Shown: piece by piece, positions 34,201-43,137 of the stretch
Layout of the letters: every line of letters starts with the position of its first letter
Numbering within the stretch: position 1 is the first letter of the stretch
Source of the DNA: an uncultured Prevotellaceae bacterium
Lineage (GTDB): Bacteria; Bacteroidota; Bacteroidia; Bacteroidales; Bacteroidaceae
Direction of reading: 5' to 3'
Length of the DNA stretch: 52,160 nucleotides
Assembly (NCBI GenBank): GCA_902762325.1
Contig: CACWNV010000037.1
Span: forward strand, 1-52,160
The notes under the pieces: generated by a model
Told to the model about the DNA's origin: nothing
The model's input: only the letters and a program-made list of their open reading frames with translations
Database searches by the model: none
Program-made: the position numbers and the translations under genes

Positions 34201-34913
34201 GTTCCCGGAGCCCAGATGATACCTGTGAAGCCGTTGGCACGTATCTTGTCGACGATGGGCTGGAAGTAGTCGTGAAGGGCAGCCGCATCATCTTCTCCAT
34301 TGCTGTTCTTCAGTGATACGGGCTCGTTAGCCAGCTCAATGCTGATTTGTCCCGCATATTTCCTGATGGAATCGTTCTTACTGAAGATATCCCAGACGGT
34401 CATCAGATAGTCCTGATAGTAGTCGCCTACTTTCAAGTTGCCAGGGCATACACCCGGCGGTCTGACGACGACATACATCCCATGATTCATGGCACGTTTA
34501 GCCAGTGGGAAGTAAAGCGTACGCAGGTATTTTATCAGTCGCGACGACGAGAAGCGTGAGATGTCTGCCTCGCCGCCTTCCTTACCGTCGCTCTGTTTTG
34601 CAGGGTCGTTGGTCCACGCAGGATCCATGTGAAGTCTGAACACGTCACATTTCGCCTTCTCAAGACCGGTGAAGATCTTCTCGAAGTAATTGATACACTT
34701 GTTCATGCCGTTATCGCTGTAGTCCCAGCCCCAGCGTCCGCCGTTGAACCAGGCGTTGGGCGTATCCATCACTCCGTGTAGTACAACTCGATTGTCATGT
34801 GTGTCTTTCAGCCATCGACCGTCGACATGCAACGTGGGAAGAGGCTTCACACCTTGCGCCAACAGAAGAGTGGTGGCAAGAAAGGAAAAGGTAAATAGAA
34901 AAAGTCGTTTCAT
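31299..34913 (-). CDS. Multidomain GH5-GH43 glycosidase with T9SS sorting tail
   Basis: 1204 residues; ATG 34913 gives a clean signal peptide (to about 20), so a longer frame starting at 35006 is discarded. Residues 25-400: GH5-like barrel, acid/base E197 in ELANEP and nucleophile E300 in IIITEVDW. Residues 415-730: five-bladed GH43 domain starting with DFPDPDVIRVGDTYYMVST (catalytic base Asp) plus ETPSGEWW. About 750-930: concanavalin-like GH43 C-terminal domain. Then a Big_2-like Ig domain, a carbohydrate-binding-like module, and a C-terminal tail VDVYSVSGILV...LPSGIYLVGGKK for type IX secretion. Likely a surface bifunctional enzyme for xylan or arabinoxylan; exact activities are inferred. 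A palindromic operator candidate precedes the promoter. Confidence 0.9.
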   Translation of the reverse strand: MKRLFLFTFSFLATTLLLAQGVKPLPTLHVDGRWLKDTHDNRVVLHGVMDTPNAWFNGGRWGWDYSDNGMNKCINYFEKIFTGLEKAKCDVFRLHMDPAWTNDPAKQSDGKEGGEADISRFSSSRLIKYLRTLYFPLAKRAMNHGMYVVVRPPGVCPGNLKVGDYYQDYLMTVWDIFSKNDSIRKYAGQISIELANEPVSLKNSNGEDDAAALHDYFQPIVDKIRANGFTGIIWAPGTGWQANYTSYASHPIEGYNIGYAVHDYTGWFGCSDNSCNEQNYIRQFRQQVPVVDTAPIIITEVDWSPEKPGEGHYNEHGEWVPANYGTWSTGSTSKWGKAYKALLDHYENISMTLSGTACLIDVDELINNNKVVPAFGGYEEACGKACMDWYAEYYNVDWPHADFKNTRSSDLGNGKYKNPVIEADFPDPDVIRVGDTYYMVSTTMHHFPGATILKSKDLVNWQYCAQPLVQLSTSDRYNLMNDKNAYAAGMWACSMAYHEGKFYVLINGNDTGGWLLTATDPEGKWEQKQLSRIYYDPGMLFDNGKVYVACGNTEIKMCELDEDFNFVREQTVFKANDMLEGCHLYKIGNYYYIYATYGGWPSAQTVLRSKSIFGPYEEKLLVAKTINGKPNTIHQGALIETPSGEWWTIMQEDLGALGRMPNLQPVKWADEWPVVGVNGTPCLTYTKPASAQAYPRSPLPTNDNFRSYPLGNQWEWNHNPDNGAWSLFERPGWLRMKVSGTATRLTQAHNMLTQRIFSYDSKPSLGTIRVDVSKLQEGDRAGICILQDPYAMLAVEQKDGHKQLVWRQDTLRTSSSFQPTEQVVSVDIDSVIYLRATVTYSTSKTRFYYSLDNKTYRPIGGQTTLGYNLSVFVGARFGLFCYASQPHSEGYADFDWFSTESEYDESTFYPEHFEGFSEDMLTVQSLNLDKEEMEIMIGKSSSLQINATYRDGHTENIAAQAKFEVAAPDIVLIQNGQLRGLAEGRTEITATYTDPMGNELKTTFNVRSTFFPFGAEYINPSLFAQGVYTESTRTFRPGQWGQMGWEYPDGADMSAYKYLVIKLTRPQNCDAHLNIFTANSIWSDCCESPGFGSKKQIVINLSTAKYTSGGRKGQALDTKNIRIVSFWSNGQGTIAVDDMYLTNNEDYSPGQPTGVSTLIGTEDNLVDVYSVSGILVRSKVQRSQALQGLPSGIYLVGGKKMLAK

Positions 34914-34939
34914 TATATTATATGGATTGTTTATGCCTG

Positions 34940-34982
34940 CAAAAGTAATATAAATAATCCTTATACAACAATTTTGTTGTAT
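34940..34982 (-). promoter_or_regulatory. Promoter and 20-bp palindromic operator candidate of the GH5-GH43 gene
   Basis: Minus-strand -7 box TACTTTTG (34940-34947). Fifteen bp upstream, 34963-34982 reads ATACAACAA-TT-TTGTTGTAT, a perfect 9-bp inverted repeat with 2-nt spacer covering the -33 region, where a regulator would block or recruit RNA polymerase. Confidence 0.6.
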
Positions 34983-35145
34983 CACATCCTTTATAAAATG
35001 TTTCAATTATCCTTAAGAGAAACGACAGGGATTAGGAAGGAATCATGCTTTTGTGATAAATCTATGTTTTAAGAGATTTATAATTTTATTCGGATGGTTA
35101 GATTGTCAATGAGTGAAATATCGTTAGACTTGTGCTGTGTCGCAA

Positions 35146-35921
35146 CGGAAGAAATGCCGTAGGTGTTTGATTTATGTGTTGTGGCGCAAGGGAAGAAATG
35201 CCGTAGGCATTAGACAATGGTAGCCAGCCATACAGCCGTGCTGTTATGTACGGCGAAATGGCTGGTGAGGGCGACACCCCCATTTTATACCTTGCCTTTA
35301 GGTAAGGGACAAGATTAGACAATGTCGCCTACCCAAGGGCAGGCTATATTCTTATGGGGGGTATTCCTTTCCAGCCATTTCGCCGTACCCATAGGCACGG
35401 CTGTATGGCTGGCTACCTTTGTCTGATGCCTCTGGCATCTTCTTTGCTAACGACCCCTATCTGATGCATTTGACATGATGCCTCAGCATCATTTCATTGC
35501 GCATTGGGAAGAATGGGATTTTGTCAAATAATATTCGAATTTTGACCCCAAAAAACAAGGGGTACTGGTCACGAAAGGGTCACTCGGTCAAAAAAACGCG
35601 ATTTTTGAGGTTTTTTCGTAAATCGTTGGCTGACAAATGGTTACGCAGATGCTAATCTGTTATCGAATGGTTTACAAAATCTGAATTTGCGAGAGCTTAG
35701 GTTTTGGTGCGCGAAAGGTAAGGTTTCATCGTGTGAAAGGTCATGTTTCATCGCACGAAACATGGTCTTTGGCGCGGTCAAAGCTAAGGTTTGGCGGTAA
35801 GAAAGCTTAGCTTTCGCAAAATGAAGAATGAAAAATGAAGAGTGAAGAATCCATTTTAACGGATTTTAACCTCTATTTCATCACTTTTCCCCGACAAGTT
35901 TTTGTAAATATTATTGACATC
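35146..35921. repeat. Copy B of the large multi-hairpin dispersed repeat
   Basis: Same orientation and order as copy A at 3823-4575. Left arm 35206-35235 is identical to copy A's left arm; right arm 35401-35430. Variable side hairpins occupy the same places but have other bases: GCCGT...ACGGC at 35235-35254 and again at 35382-35401. Conserved blocks include GCCTTTAGGTAAGGGACA, GCCTACCCAAGGGCAGGCT, TCAAATAATATTCGAATTTTG and CACGAAAGGGTCACTCGGTC. Copy B has extra bases around 35310-35322 and 35441-35510. The tail of about 22-bp palindromic units lies at 35689-35817. It fills the 34983-35982 gap, where no gene is seen. Confidence 0.85.
35689..35817. repeat. Tandem ~22-bp palindromic units in tail of copy B
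   Basis: Five to six near-palindromic units, for example GCGCGAAAGGTAAGGTTTC, GTGTGAAAGGTCATGTTTC and GAAAGCTTAGCTTTC, matching position for position the array in copy A but with several base changes. Confidence 0.65.
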
Positions 35922-35982
35922 ATTTTATATCTTGTTTTGATGCCTTAACTCATTGTTGAGTGCGAATGCTTTGTTTGTCTTT

Positions 35983-37371
35983 TCACTTGGTCCTGTTAGG
36001 ATTGATCCGTTCAGGGTGGCGGTCACAATAGTCTTGGATTCTTTTAGCGAACTTCATGTCTTTCTTGCTGCCTGGACGGGGCTTGAAATCCATTTTCTCG
36101 GGGATATGTCGCGCCAGATCCACAACACGTGTTGTGCCCTGACTGGATTTCACGATGAACAGAGAGTCGTAGAGCTGATGGTCGTAGGCATCGTAAGTCG
36201 CCATTTGGAGGGTATCTCCTTTGACTCTTACCGTCTGATAATAGCGGCTTGAGAGGCCAAAACGGTCGTATTCATCGGGAAAACTGATGCGATAGTTCTT
36301 TGGGGAGCAGTGACTGACAGTATAGACAGGAGTCGTCATCATCTGAGGAGCACCGTCCACATCGACCTTGTTCGTCATGCGGGCATATTCGTGTTCATGC
36401 GCTTGCAGCACCAGGTCAACACCATATTCGCGGATAAGTCCGTCGAACAAAAGCCGTTGAGGCAGGTTGTTCATTCCTCCTTTGAGTGAATAGAGCGGGT
36501 GATGCAATATCACGATTTTCCACAGCGCCTTACTTTCCTGTAGCTTTTTCTTCAGCCATGAACGCTGGGTCCAGAGGAAGTTAGGCTCACGGTTGCTGTC
36601 AAGCAGAAAGAACTCAGCGTTGGCATAGTGCAGGTTGTATAACTGATTCTCACCTTCCATCGCATCAAGAAAATAGGAGAAGGTAAGAGAGAACCGACGT
36701 TCCAGCTTCATGGGAACAGTCTTCAGATAATCATGGTTGCCCGTTGCGACAAGCAAGGGTACATGCTGGCAGATGGAATCGAGGTCACGGAACGTCTCTT
36801 CCCAATAGTTATCGGAAGGACGCTCTGTCAGGTCGCCTCCGCAAACCAGCATCTCGGCATTCGGATGTTGATGGAAAGCCGATTTCAACAGTTCATTAGC
36901 CTTTCCGTTGATGGAGTCCTGCACGTCACCGACATAGACAAATTCAAATTCATTGCGGTGGGCAGGATAGGTGCGGAAGGAATACCAGTCAGAGTATTTC
37001 CCGTTGGTACAGGCCCTATAATGATAGGTGGTGTCAGGGAGAAGCTGTCGCAGGCGTGCCGCATAGAAGACAGACTTCCCGCTACGGGAATGGAAAAGCT
37101 CGCCAGTAGCCTTTTCCTTCTTCGGTGTACCCTCTCCACATTGATATTCGATGAATGATGGTCTGACAATCGAGTCGCATTGCCAGCTGATGTTACGGGA
37201 ATCTTCTTCGGACGAGCCGAAGGTCAGCATGATGCGCGAAGGGTACATTGATGCCGTGTATGGAGGTTCCTCCGGCATGGAGAACCATGCGTCCCAGCGA
37301 CTGCAAATCCAACCCGTCACACCACCGACGATTAACAGTGCGACAATCCATTTAATTCTCTTTCTCATCAT
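35983..37371 (-). CDS. Membrane-anchored metallophosphoesterase (purple acid phosphatase-like)
   Basis: 462 residues. One N-terminal membrane helix (about 8-24), then an Fn3-like domain (about 40-135, with LLPDTTYHYRA) and a calcineurin-like domain: GDVQD, GGDLTE, ATGNHDY, HHPLYS and AHEHEY supply the metal ligands. This matches purple acid phosphatase-like enzymes acting on phosphomonoesters in the periplasm. The C-terminal 70 residues are basic and not recognised. It directly follows the SusD gene on the same strand (63 bp, with a hairpin between), so it may be transcribed separately. Confidence 0.86.
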   Translation of the reverse strand: MMRKRIKWIVALLIVGGVTGWICSRWDAWFSMPEEPPYTASMYPSRIMLTFGSSEEDSRNISWQCDSIVRPSFIEYQCGEGTPKKEKATGELFHSRSGKSVFYAARLRQLLPDTTYHYRACTNGKYSDWYSFRTYPAHRNEFEFVYVGDVQDSINGKANELLKSAFHQHPNAEMLVCGGDLTERPSDNYWEETFRDLDSICQHVPLLVATGNHDYLKTVPMKLERRFSLTFSYFLDAMEGENQLYNLHYANAEFFLLDSNREPNFLWTQRSWLKKKLQESKALWKIVILHHPLYSLKGGMNNLPQRLLFDGLIREYGVDLVLQAHEHEYARMTNKVDVDGAPQMMTTPVYTVSHCSPKNYRISFPDEYDRFGLSSRYYQTVRVKGDTLQMATYDAYDHQLYDSLFIVKSSQGTTRVVDLARHIPEKMDFKPRPGSKKDMKFAKRIQDYCDRHPERINPNRTK

Positions 37372-37389
37372 TCAATAGATATATTAAGA

Positions 37390-37423
37390 GAGAGGTGAGA
37401 AACTTCTCTTTTTCTCACCTCTC
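37390..37423 (-). terminator. Hairpin after the minus-strand SusCD pair
   Basis: GAGAGGTGAGAAA (37390-37402) pairs exactly with 37411-37423 around an 8-nt loop, 11 bp past the SusD stop; followed on the minus strand by TCTTAATAT. Confidence 0.6.
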
Positions 37424-37434
37424 GCTTTTCATTA

Positions 37435-39615
37435 TTAATAACCAGGATTCTGCCAAGCCTTCTTACCCTCATCGCTGAGGTTTGTACCATCAGGATTCTG
37501 CAGGGTATCGATGAACTTCTGCGGAATCGGGCGATACATGTGACGATCCTGTACGTTTGGAGCAGCCTCGGGATTGAATGCCTTTGCACGCTTTACAAGC
37601 AGACCGGTACGAGCCAGCTCGTCCCAGCGGTTCCACTCACCCAACAGCTCACGTGTGCGCTCGTTGAACACGAAGTTCAGCATACGGTCGTAGTCGCTGG
37701 TAGCACCGATAGCCTTGAGTACAGCTTCGTCCTCGGCGGGGAGCTGTGTGTAGCTCTTAACCTGAAGGTCAGAAGCAGCGGTAGTCTCAGCGATACCTGT
37801 TGACAGATAATAGGTATTGGTGTGAGTCATAGAAGCATAATAAGCTTCTGTGTTGTTGAGAACCTTACCATTCTTGTCCTTGTTCTTTTTCACTGAATTA
37901 GCAGCAGCTGTGGTGTTGTCTTCGATACCACCGTCAGCCTTCAGGAATGCCATTGAACCGTCGGTGTAGTAGCCACGGTCCTCACCGTTCTTCCACTGTC
38001 CGCGGGCACGGATGACGTTAATTGTATTGACAGCCTCCTGATACTGACCCAGACGAACCTGAGCCTCAGCCTTTACGAGATAGGTCTCACCTGTACGGGC
38101 CATGATGACATCGCGATGTGCATCACCCTTCTCACCAGTACGGGTTCCGTCGGCAGTCTTGTTGATACCGCAGAAGACATTAGAGGTAGATGGGTTACCA
38201 GTGTAAGTGTTGAGCACATACTTGCCATCCTGGAAGGTTACGAATGCATTGGGCACCCACTTGCCAGTGCGAGGATTAACGAAGCTATGAGCATCGCCGC
38301 CGCGACCGAAGGTTCCATAAGGATTACCGTCGAAACGCTTGTCGCTCTTCTTGTTGAGGATGAAGATGATACCCTCGTCGCCCAAATCGGGAACCTGATC
38401 CACGGTGATTCCGTTCAGAGAAGCCACGGATTCACGGTCGTACACACTTATATCCTTTCCGTCCTTGTCTTTTTCTGTTCTAAACTTGGTAATATTGTTC
38501 AGGCCATAGACAGTCTTGAAGGTCTTCCACATACGGGCATCGTTCACATTGTCGAAGATAGAATAGGTGTACTCAGTAGGACGACAGCGCTGGAAGTCCA
38601 TACCACCGATGTACTGACCACGCTGTACCCAACCTCCTGAGAAGTTAGAGAACTGAGGATCGAAGTAGTTGTAGGTACGGTTACCGAAACGTCCCTGAGT
38701 GGAGTTGTCCTGATTGTGCTCGGCTGCCATCAAGATTTCTTTCAATTCCTCATTGGGGCAGTCAACACCCGTCCATTTAGCATAGAGATCCCAGTAGTCG
38801 GGAGCCAATGGGCAGGCGGCGATCACCTCGTCACAGAGAGCAATTACCCGCTTTAGGTCAGCATCCTTAGGATAGCCGCTGTTCCATTTAGCACTGCGCT
38901 CAGACTGACGATACAACAGGGCCTTAGCCAGGAAGTGAGCAGCTGTGTACTTTGTCCAAGTACCATTTCCGCGCCACTTATCTGTGGGCAGCATCTTATA
39001 GGCTTCCTCAAAGTCGCTGATAATAAGGTTCAGCGTCTCTTCCTCGCTTGCGCGTGTATAATTCTTCTTTACGTTACCATTGGCAGGTTCGGTCTCCAGT
39101 GCAACGCCACCATACTGACAGAACAGACGGTAGTAGTTGTAGCCACGCAGGAAATGAGCCTCACCGAGCGCCTTGTTGCGGCTGTCCTCATCCTTTACAT
39201 TGTCCGCCTTGCTGATAATCAGGTTGGCAGTAGAGATACCATAATACATCTGATCCCATAGAGCTGATACGGCAGGGCAGTTCTTGTTAGCAGCGCCCAG
39301 AGCCGGTGTACAGTCCAGTGCATTCAGACGGTTATCGTAAGTGTTCCAAGGTTCTGATGTCAGGTCAGCACCATTGGTGAATTCATCGCAACCATACAGT
39401 GTGATACCGTATGCCCACTCATAGCCAAAGTGCCAGCGGATATTTCCGTAGAGTCCGGCAGCCATGGAGAGTGCTCCGTCTGATGTCTCAAGCAGTGCAT
39501 CCGTATATTTGTGACCGGCATCTTCCTTCAGGAAGTCATCGCCACATGATGTCGTAGTCATCAAAGTGAGCATCGACAGTGCACCACAAACTATTATGCT
39601 ATTAATATATTTCAT
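37435..39615 (-). CDS. SusD/RagB-family glycan-binding lipoprotein
   Basis: 726 residues. Lipobox TSCGDDF near residue 24 followed by an acidic stretch typical of surface-exported lipoproteins. N-terminal TPR-like part (LGEAHFLRGYNYYRL, IISDFEEAYKMLP) and the C-terminal motif RTRELLGEWNRWDELARTGLL, ending IPQKFIDTLQNPDG..WQNPGY. It lids the SusC porin and captures oligosaccharide at the cell surface. Substrate unknown. 32 bp after its SusC partner. Confidence 0.95.
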   Translation of the reverse strand: MKYINSIIVCGALSMLTLMTTTSCGDDFLKEDAGHKYTDALLETSDGALSMAAGLYGNIRWHFGYEWAYGITLYGCDEFTNGADLTSEPWNTYDNRLNALDCTPALGAANKNCPAVSALWDQMYYGISTANLIISKADNVKDEDSRNKALGEAHFLRGYNYYRLFCQYGGVALETEPANGNVKKNYTRASEEETLNLIISDFEEAYKMLPTDKWRGNGTWTKYTAAHFLAKALLYRQSERSAKWNSGYPKDADLKRVIALCDEVIAACPLAPDYWDLYAKWTGVDCPNEELKEILMAAEHNQDNSTQGRFGNRTYNYFDPQFSNFSGGWVQRGQYIGGMDFQRCRPTEYTYSIFDNVNDARMWKTFKTVYGLNNITKFRTEKDKDGKDISVYDRESVASLNGITVDQVPDLGDEGIIFILNKKSDKRFDGNPYGTFGRGGDAHSFVNPRTGKWVPNAFVTFQDGKYVLNTYTGNPSTSNVFCGINKTADGTRTGEKGDAHRDVIMARTGETYLVKAEAQVRLGQYQEAVNTINVIRARGQWKNGEDRGYYTDGSMAFLKADGGIEDNTTAAANSVKKNKDKNGKVLNNTEAYYASMTHTNTYYLSTGIAETTAASDLQVKSYTQLPAEDEAVLKAIGATSDYDRMLNFVFNERTRELLGEWNRWDELARTGLLVKRAKAFNPEAAPNVQDRHMYRPIPQKFIDTLQNPDGTNLSDEGKKAWQNPGY

Positions 39616-39647
39616 ATTCGTATTGTCTTTATGTTATTACCCAAAGA

Positions 39648-42600
39648 TTAGAAATCAACCTGAACACCAACGGTTACACCACGGTTGAAGTAGGTGCGGC
39701 CAGTATCGAGATCCATGAAGTCGATGGAAGAGTAGAGCATACCGAGATTCTTGCCCTGAACATAGAGTTTCAGGCCACTGAGACCGATTTTGTTGAGCAA
39801 CTTCTTATCGAAATTATAACCGAGAGAGAGGTTACGGACTTTGATGAACGAAGCATCCTTGAATCCGAGCAGACCAGAATAGGGGTCTCCACCAGCCTGG
39901 CTATAGACAGGCTTCTGCCAGTCGGCACCCGTATTGTTAGGTGTCCAGTAGCTGATTTCACGCTGCTGGTACATACCGAGCTGTCCTTCACCACCGGTGC
40001 TAACGGTATAACCGAAGCGGCCCTGCAGATCGATAGTGAGTTCAATACCCTTCCAGTTGAAGCTGTTAGACCAGCCCGCTGTGAAGCGAGGATTTCTGTT
40101 ACCAAGGATGACACGGTCGTCAGCGTCGATCTTATAGTCACCGTTCTGGTCAACGGGACGAACACTACCTGGAGTGAACTTCGCACCTTTCTCATTGAAC
40201 TTAGCCATCTCGGCTGCATCGCTCTCCTGCCAGAGACCATTTGCCTCGTAGCCATAGTAAACGGCAATAGACTCACCGATGAACCAAACATTGTTGATAT
40301 CGTCTTCCTTACCATTAGCCAGCTCTACGATCTCATCCTTCTGCCATGCAAGGTTCAGGTTAGAGTTCCAGATGAAGTCCTTTGTCAGGACAGGAATGGT
40401 ATTCAAGGTCAGTTCTATACCCTTGTTCTTGGTCTGACCGACATTGGTCTTCATTGAAGGATAACCTGAGAGTGAAGGAATCGTCATGTCAAGAATCAGG
40501 TCCTTTGTACGAGAGGTGTACAGGTCGAGGGTACCACCGATGCGTCCCTTCAGGAAGCTGAAGTCGATACCGACGTTCCACTGAGTGGTCTTCTCCCAAC
40601 CGAGGTTCTTATTAGGCATCTGGTTTGCACCTGAAGAATAATAAGGTTCGTTGGTGACGAGAATCTGAGAGTTGGCAATGCTGAACGGCATCCAGTAAGA
40701 GCTGATGACACCGAGTGTTCCGTAAGGACCTACAGCAGCGTTACCAGTGACACCGACACCGAGACGGAGCTTTAACTGGTCAATCCATGTGGCATTCTTC
40801 ATAAACTGTTCCTGGTCGATACGCCATCCGAGTGCCATTGATGGGAAGAAGTCCCACTTGTTGCCTTCTGCCAGAACAGAGGCACCATCCCAACGAGCTG
40901 ATGCGGTGAGGAGGTAACGATCCATGAACGAGTAGTTAACACGAGCCATGTAAGAAGACAGCTGGTTGCCTGTGAGGCCAGAGCCGATACCAACTTGATA
41001 CTGAGTATCTGTTACGTCGACTGCACTCAGGTTATTCCAGAGGAATGAAGGCATAGGAATCTTCTGCTCACTGATGCTGCTGGTCTCTGTCTGAGACTTA
41101 GAAGCACTCTGCAACAATGTCACGCCGATAGAGTGGTCACCGAAGATCTTATTGTAGAGCAGCATGTTATCAAGCGTCCAAGCCAGCTGCTGTCCGTCGC
41201 CACGGCTTACGGTGTTGTTACCACCGGCACGGCTGATTGAACCGCTGTCGAGGAAGTTACCATTACGATAGTAGCGGAACTCAGGACCAAACTGAGTCTT
41301 CCACATCAAACCGGTTAACGGCTCATAGATCTGTCCGAAGTCGATCTGAGCATAGAAGCTGCCCAACAGGCGGTAGTTCTTGCGCTCATCCTTAGACTTT
41401 GTCCATTCGTCAATAATAGAATATGTGTTTGTGGTAGATCCACCAGGCTGAGTGATGATGTCACCCTTTTCATCGTACGGCAATGTGTAGCGCAGGATAG
41501 CCTTGGCTGCACCATAAAGGTCGGTAGGACCAGAGCTTGTTCCGTATGCCTTAGAATAACCATACTGCTGGGTTCCGAAAGAGGCGTTGAAAGAGCCGCC
41601 TGCCTTGAACCACTTTGTTCCCTGGATATCTACAGAAGCAGAGAAGTTGTAACGCTCATAGGTCTGTCCCTTCTGAGTACCTTCATTACGCAGGTAACCG
41701 AATGAAACGAAACCGGCGAGGTTCTTGGTACCGCCGCGTGCGCTGAGGGTGTGCTCCTGAGTAAGACCAGTCTGAGTAACGAATTCGGTCCAGTCGGTAT
41801 CTGTCACCTTAGAGCCGTCCCATGAGCCGCCAGCCCAACCTTTCATTACATTGGCCAGAGCGGTGTCGTCACCACCGAAGAAGTTCTTATCCTGCTCCTG
41901 TGTCGGCTGATCACCAGGAGTGTATTTATCCGGACTCATGTTATAGTAAGCCCAGCGACGCCATGTGATATAGTCGCTTGCCTTCATGCCGGGGCTCTTG
42001 TCAACGATCTTCTCGAAAGTGAGAGAACCGTTGTAGCTCACCTGCATCTTACCCTCCTGACCACGCTTGGTGGTTACGAGTACAACACCATTGGCACCAC
42101 GGCTACCATAGATAGCGGTAGAGGAGGCGTCCTTCAGAATGTCGATAGACTCGATGTCGCGAGGGTTCAAAGTCTCGATGCCACCAGCCTGAAGGGGCAC
42201 ACCGTCTACTACATAGAGCGGGCCCTGATCGGCAGAGATAGAACGAGTACCACGAATCATGATGCTTCCTACAGTACCAGGACGCTCACTGGTGGTGATG
42301 TCCACACCGGCAGCCTTACCCTGCAATGCTTCGAAAGCATTGTTCACAGGCTTGCTGTTCAGTTCTTTTGCACCCACACGTGTCAGAGCACCTGTCACAT
42401 CGCTCTTACGCTGTACACCATAACCGACGACCACAATTTCATCGATTTGCTGGCGGTCTTCCTCTAAGACAATGTTCAGGCTTGACTGATTGCCGACAAC
42501 AGTCTTTTGGGAGAGATACCCTACATAACTAAAAGTAAGTGTAGCGTTGGAAGGAACGTCAAGTGAGAAGTTACCATCAATGTCGGTAACGGTTCCCGTG

Positions 42601-42770
42601 CTGCTTCCGTTAATAGCCACGGTGACACCAATCAATGGCTCACCACTTGCATCTTGAACTACACCCGTCACTTTGTGCTTTTGCGCTCCTTGCGCAAATG
42701 ATTCAGTGCATACTCCAAAGAGCATGCCGAAGCAAATCATTAGCACCCATAAACAGTTTTTTCTTAACAT
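39648..42770 (-). CDS. SusC/RagA-family TonB-dependent receptor
   Basis: 1040 residues. Signal peptide to about 26; carboxypeptidase-like regulatory domain (VTGVVQDASGEPLIGVTV...GNFSLDV, about 33-105); TonB-box-like EIVVVGYG; plug with ALQGKAAGVDI, VDGVPLQ and SSTAIYGSRGANGVVLVTTK; then the 22-strand barrel ending in a terminal phenylalanine strand. Imports glycan pieces with its SusD partner, powered by TonB. Divergent from the plus-strand SusC; -7 box at 42835-42842. Confidence 0.96.
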   Translation of the reverse strand: MLRKNCLWVLMICFGMLFGVCTESFAQGAQKHKVTGVVQDASGEPLIGVTVAINGSSTGTVTDIDGNFSLDVPSNATLTFSYVGYLSQKTVVGNQSSLNIVLEEDRQQIDEIVVVGYGVQRKSDVTGALTRVGAKELNSKPVNNAFEALQGKAAGVDITTSERPGTVGSIMIRGTRSISADQGPLYVVDGVPLQAGGIETLNPRDIESIDILKDASSTAIYGSRGANGVVLVTTKRGQEGKMQVSYNGSLTFEKIVDKSPGMKASDYITWRRWAYYNMSPDKYTPGDQPTQEQDKNFFGGDDTALANVMKGWAGGSWDGSKVTDTDWTEFVTQTGLTQEHTLSARGGTKNLAGFVSFGYLRNEGTQKGQTYERYNFSASVDIQGTKWFKAGGSFNASFGTQQYGYSKAYGTSSGPTDLYGAAKAILRYTLPYDEKGDIITQPGGSTTNTYSIIDEWTKSKDERKNYRLLGSFYAQIDFGQIYEPLTGLMWKTQFGPEFRYYRNGNFLDSGSISRAGGNNTVSRGDGQQLAWTLDNMLLYNKIFGDHSIGVTLLQSASKSQTETSSISEQKIPMPSFLWNNLSAVDVTDTQYQVGIGSGLTGNQLSSYMARVNYSFMDRYLLTASARWDGASVLAEGNKWDFFPSMALGWRIDQEQFMKNATWIDQLKLRLGVGVTGNAAVGPYGTLGVISSYWMPFSIANSQILVTNEPYYSSGANQMPNKNLGWEKTTQWNVGIDFSFLKGRIGGTLDLYTSRTKDLILDMTIPSLSGYPSMKTNVGQTKNKGIELTLNTIPVLTKDFIWNSNLNLAWQKDEIVELANGKEDDINNVWFIGESIAVYYGYEANGLWQESDAAEMAKFNEKGAKFTPGSVRPVDQNGDYKIDADDRVILGNRNPRFTAGWSNSFNWKGIELTIDLQGRFGYTVSTGGEGQLGMYQQREISYWTPNNTGADWQKPVYSQAGGDPYSGLLGFKDASFIKVRNLSLGYNFDKKLLNKIGLSGLKLYVQGKNLGMLYSSIDFMDLDTGRTYFNRGVTVGVQVDF

Positions 42771-43137
42771 AGGCTTAATATTAAAGATAAATACAATTAG
42801 TCATAAAGATGCTTTTTAGGTAGTATATGCAGTGCAAAAATAGAAAAAAAATATGAAGTCAATTCGTTTTTTTTGAAAAAAGTCAAAAAACATAGTTCTT
42901 TAGCAAAGGTTAAAGTATTATGTTGAATATTTATACAAAGAACTTCTTTCTTTCCATGTTATTCACGTTAATTTAGTTAATAAATAGAAAAATGTGTTGT
43001 TAATAGAAATTATATTCCTAATTTTATACCCGATTTAGAAATAGAGGGAATCTATCAGGCAAGAATCAGATGAAACAACAGGTTTGAATCATATAATAAT
43101 TATAATAACTTTATATTTATAACAAAACCTAAAATTT
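42771..43137. other. Divergent regulatory region between two SusC genes
   Basis: 367 bp, very AT-rich, no gene. Minus-strand -7 box TATTTTTG at 42835-42842 for the left SusC. AGTTCTTT (42894-42901) and AAAGAACT (42937-42944) form an inverted pair 35 nt apart. I see no clear TAnnTTTG for the right SusC. No ECF sigma, anti-sigma or hybrid two-component gene lies nearby. Confidence 0.55.

Noticed and set aside
34914-35006. 31-residue N-terminal extension of the GH5-GH43 protein
   Set aside because: It would cross the promoter and operator candidate and hide the signal peptide that begins at 34913.
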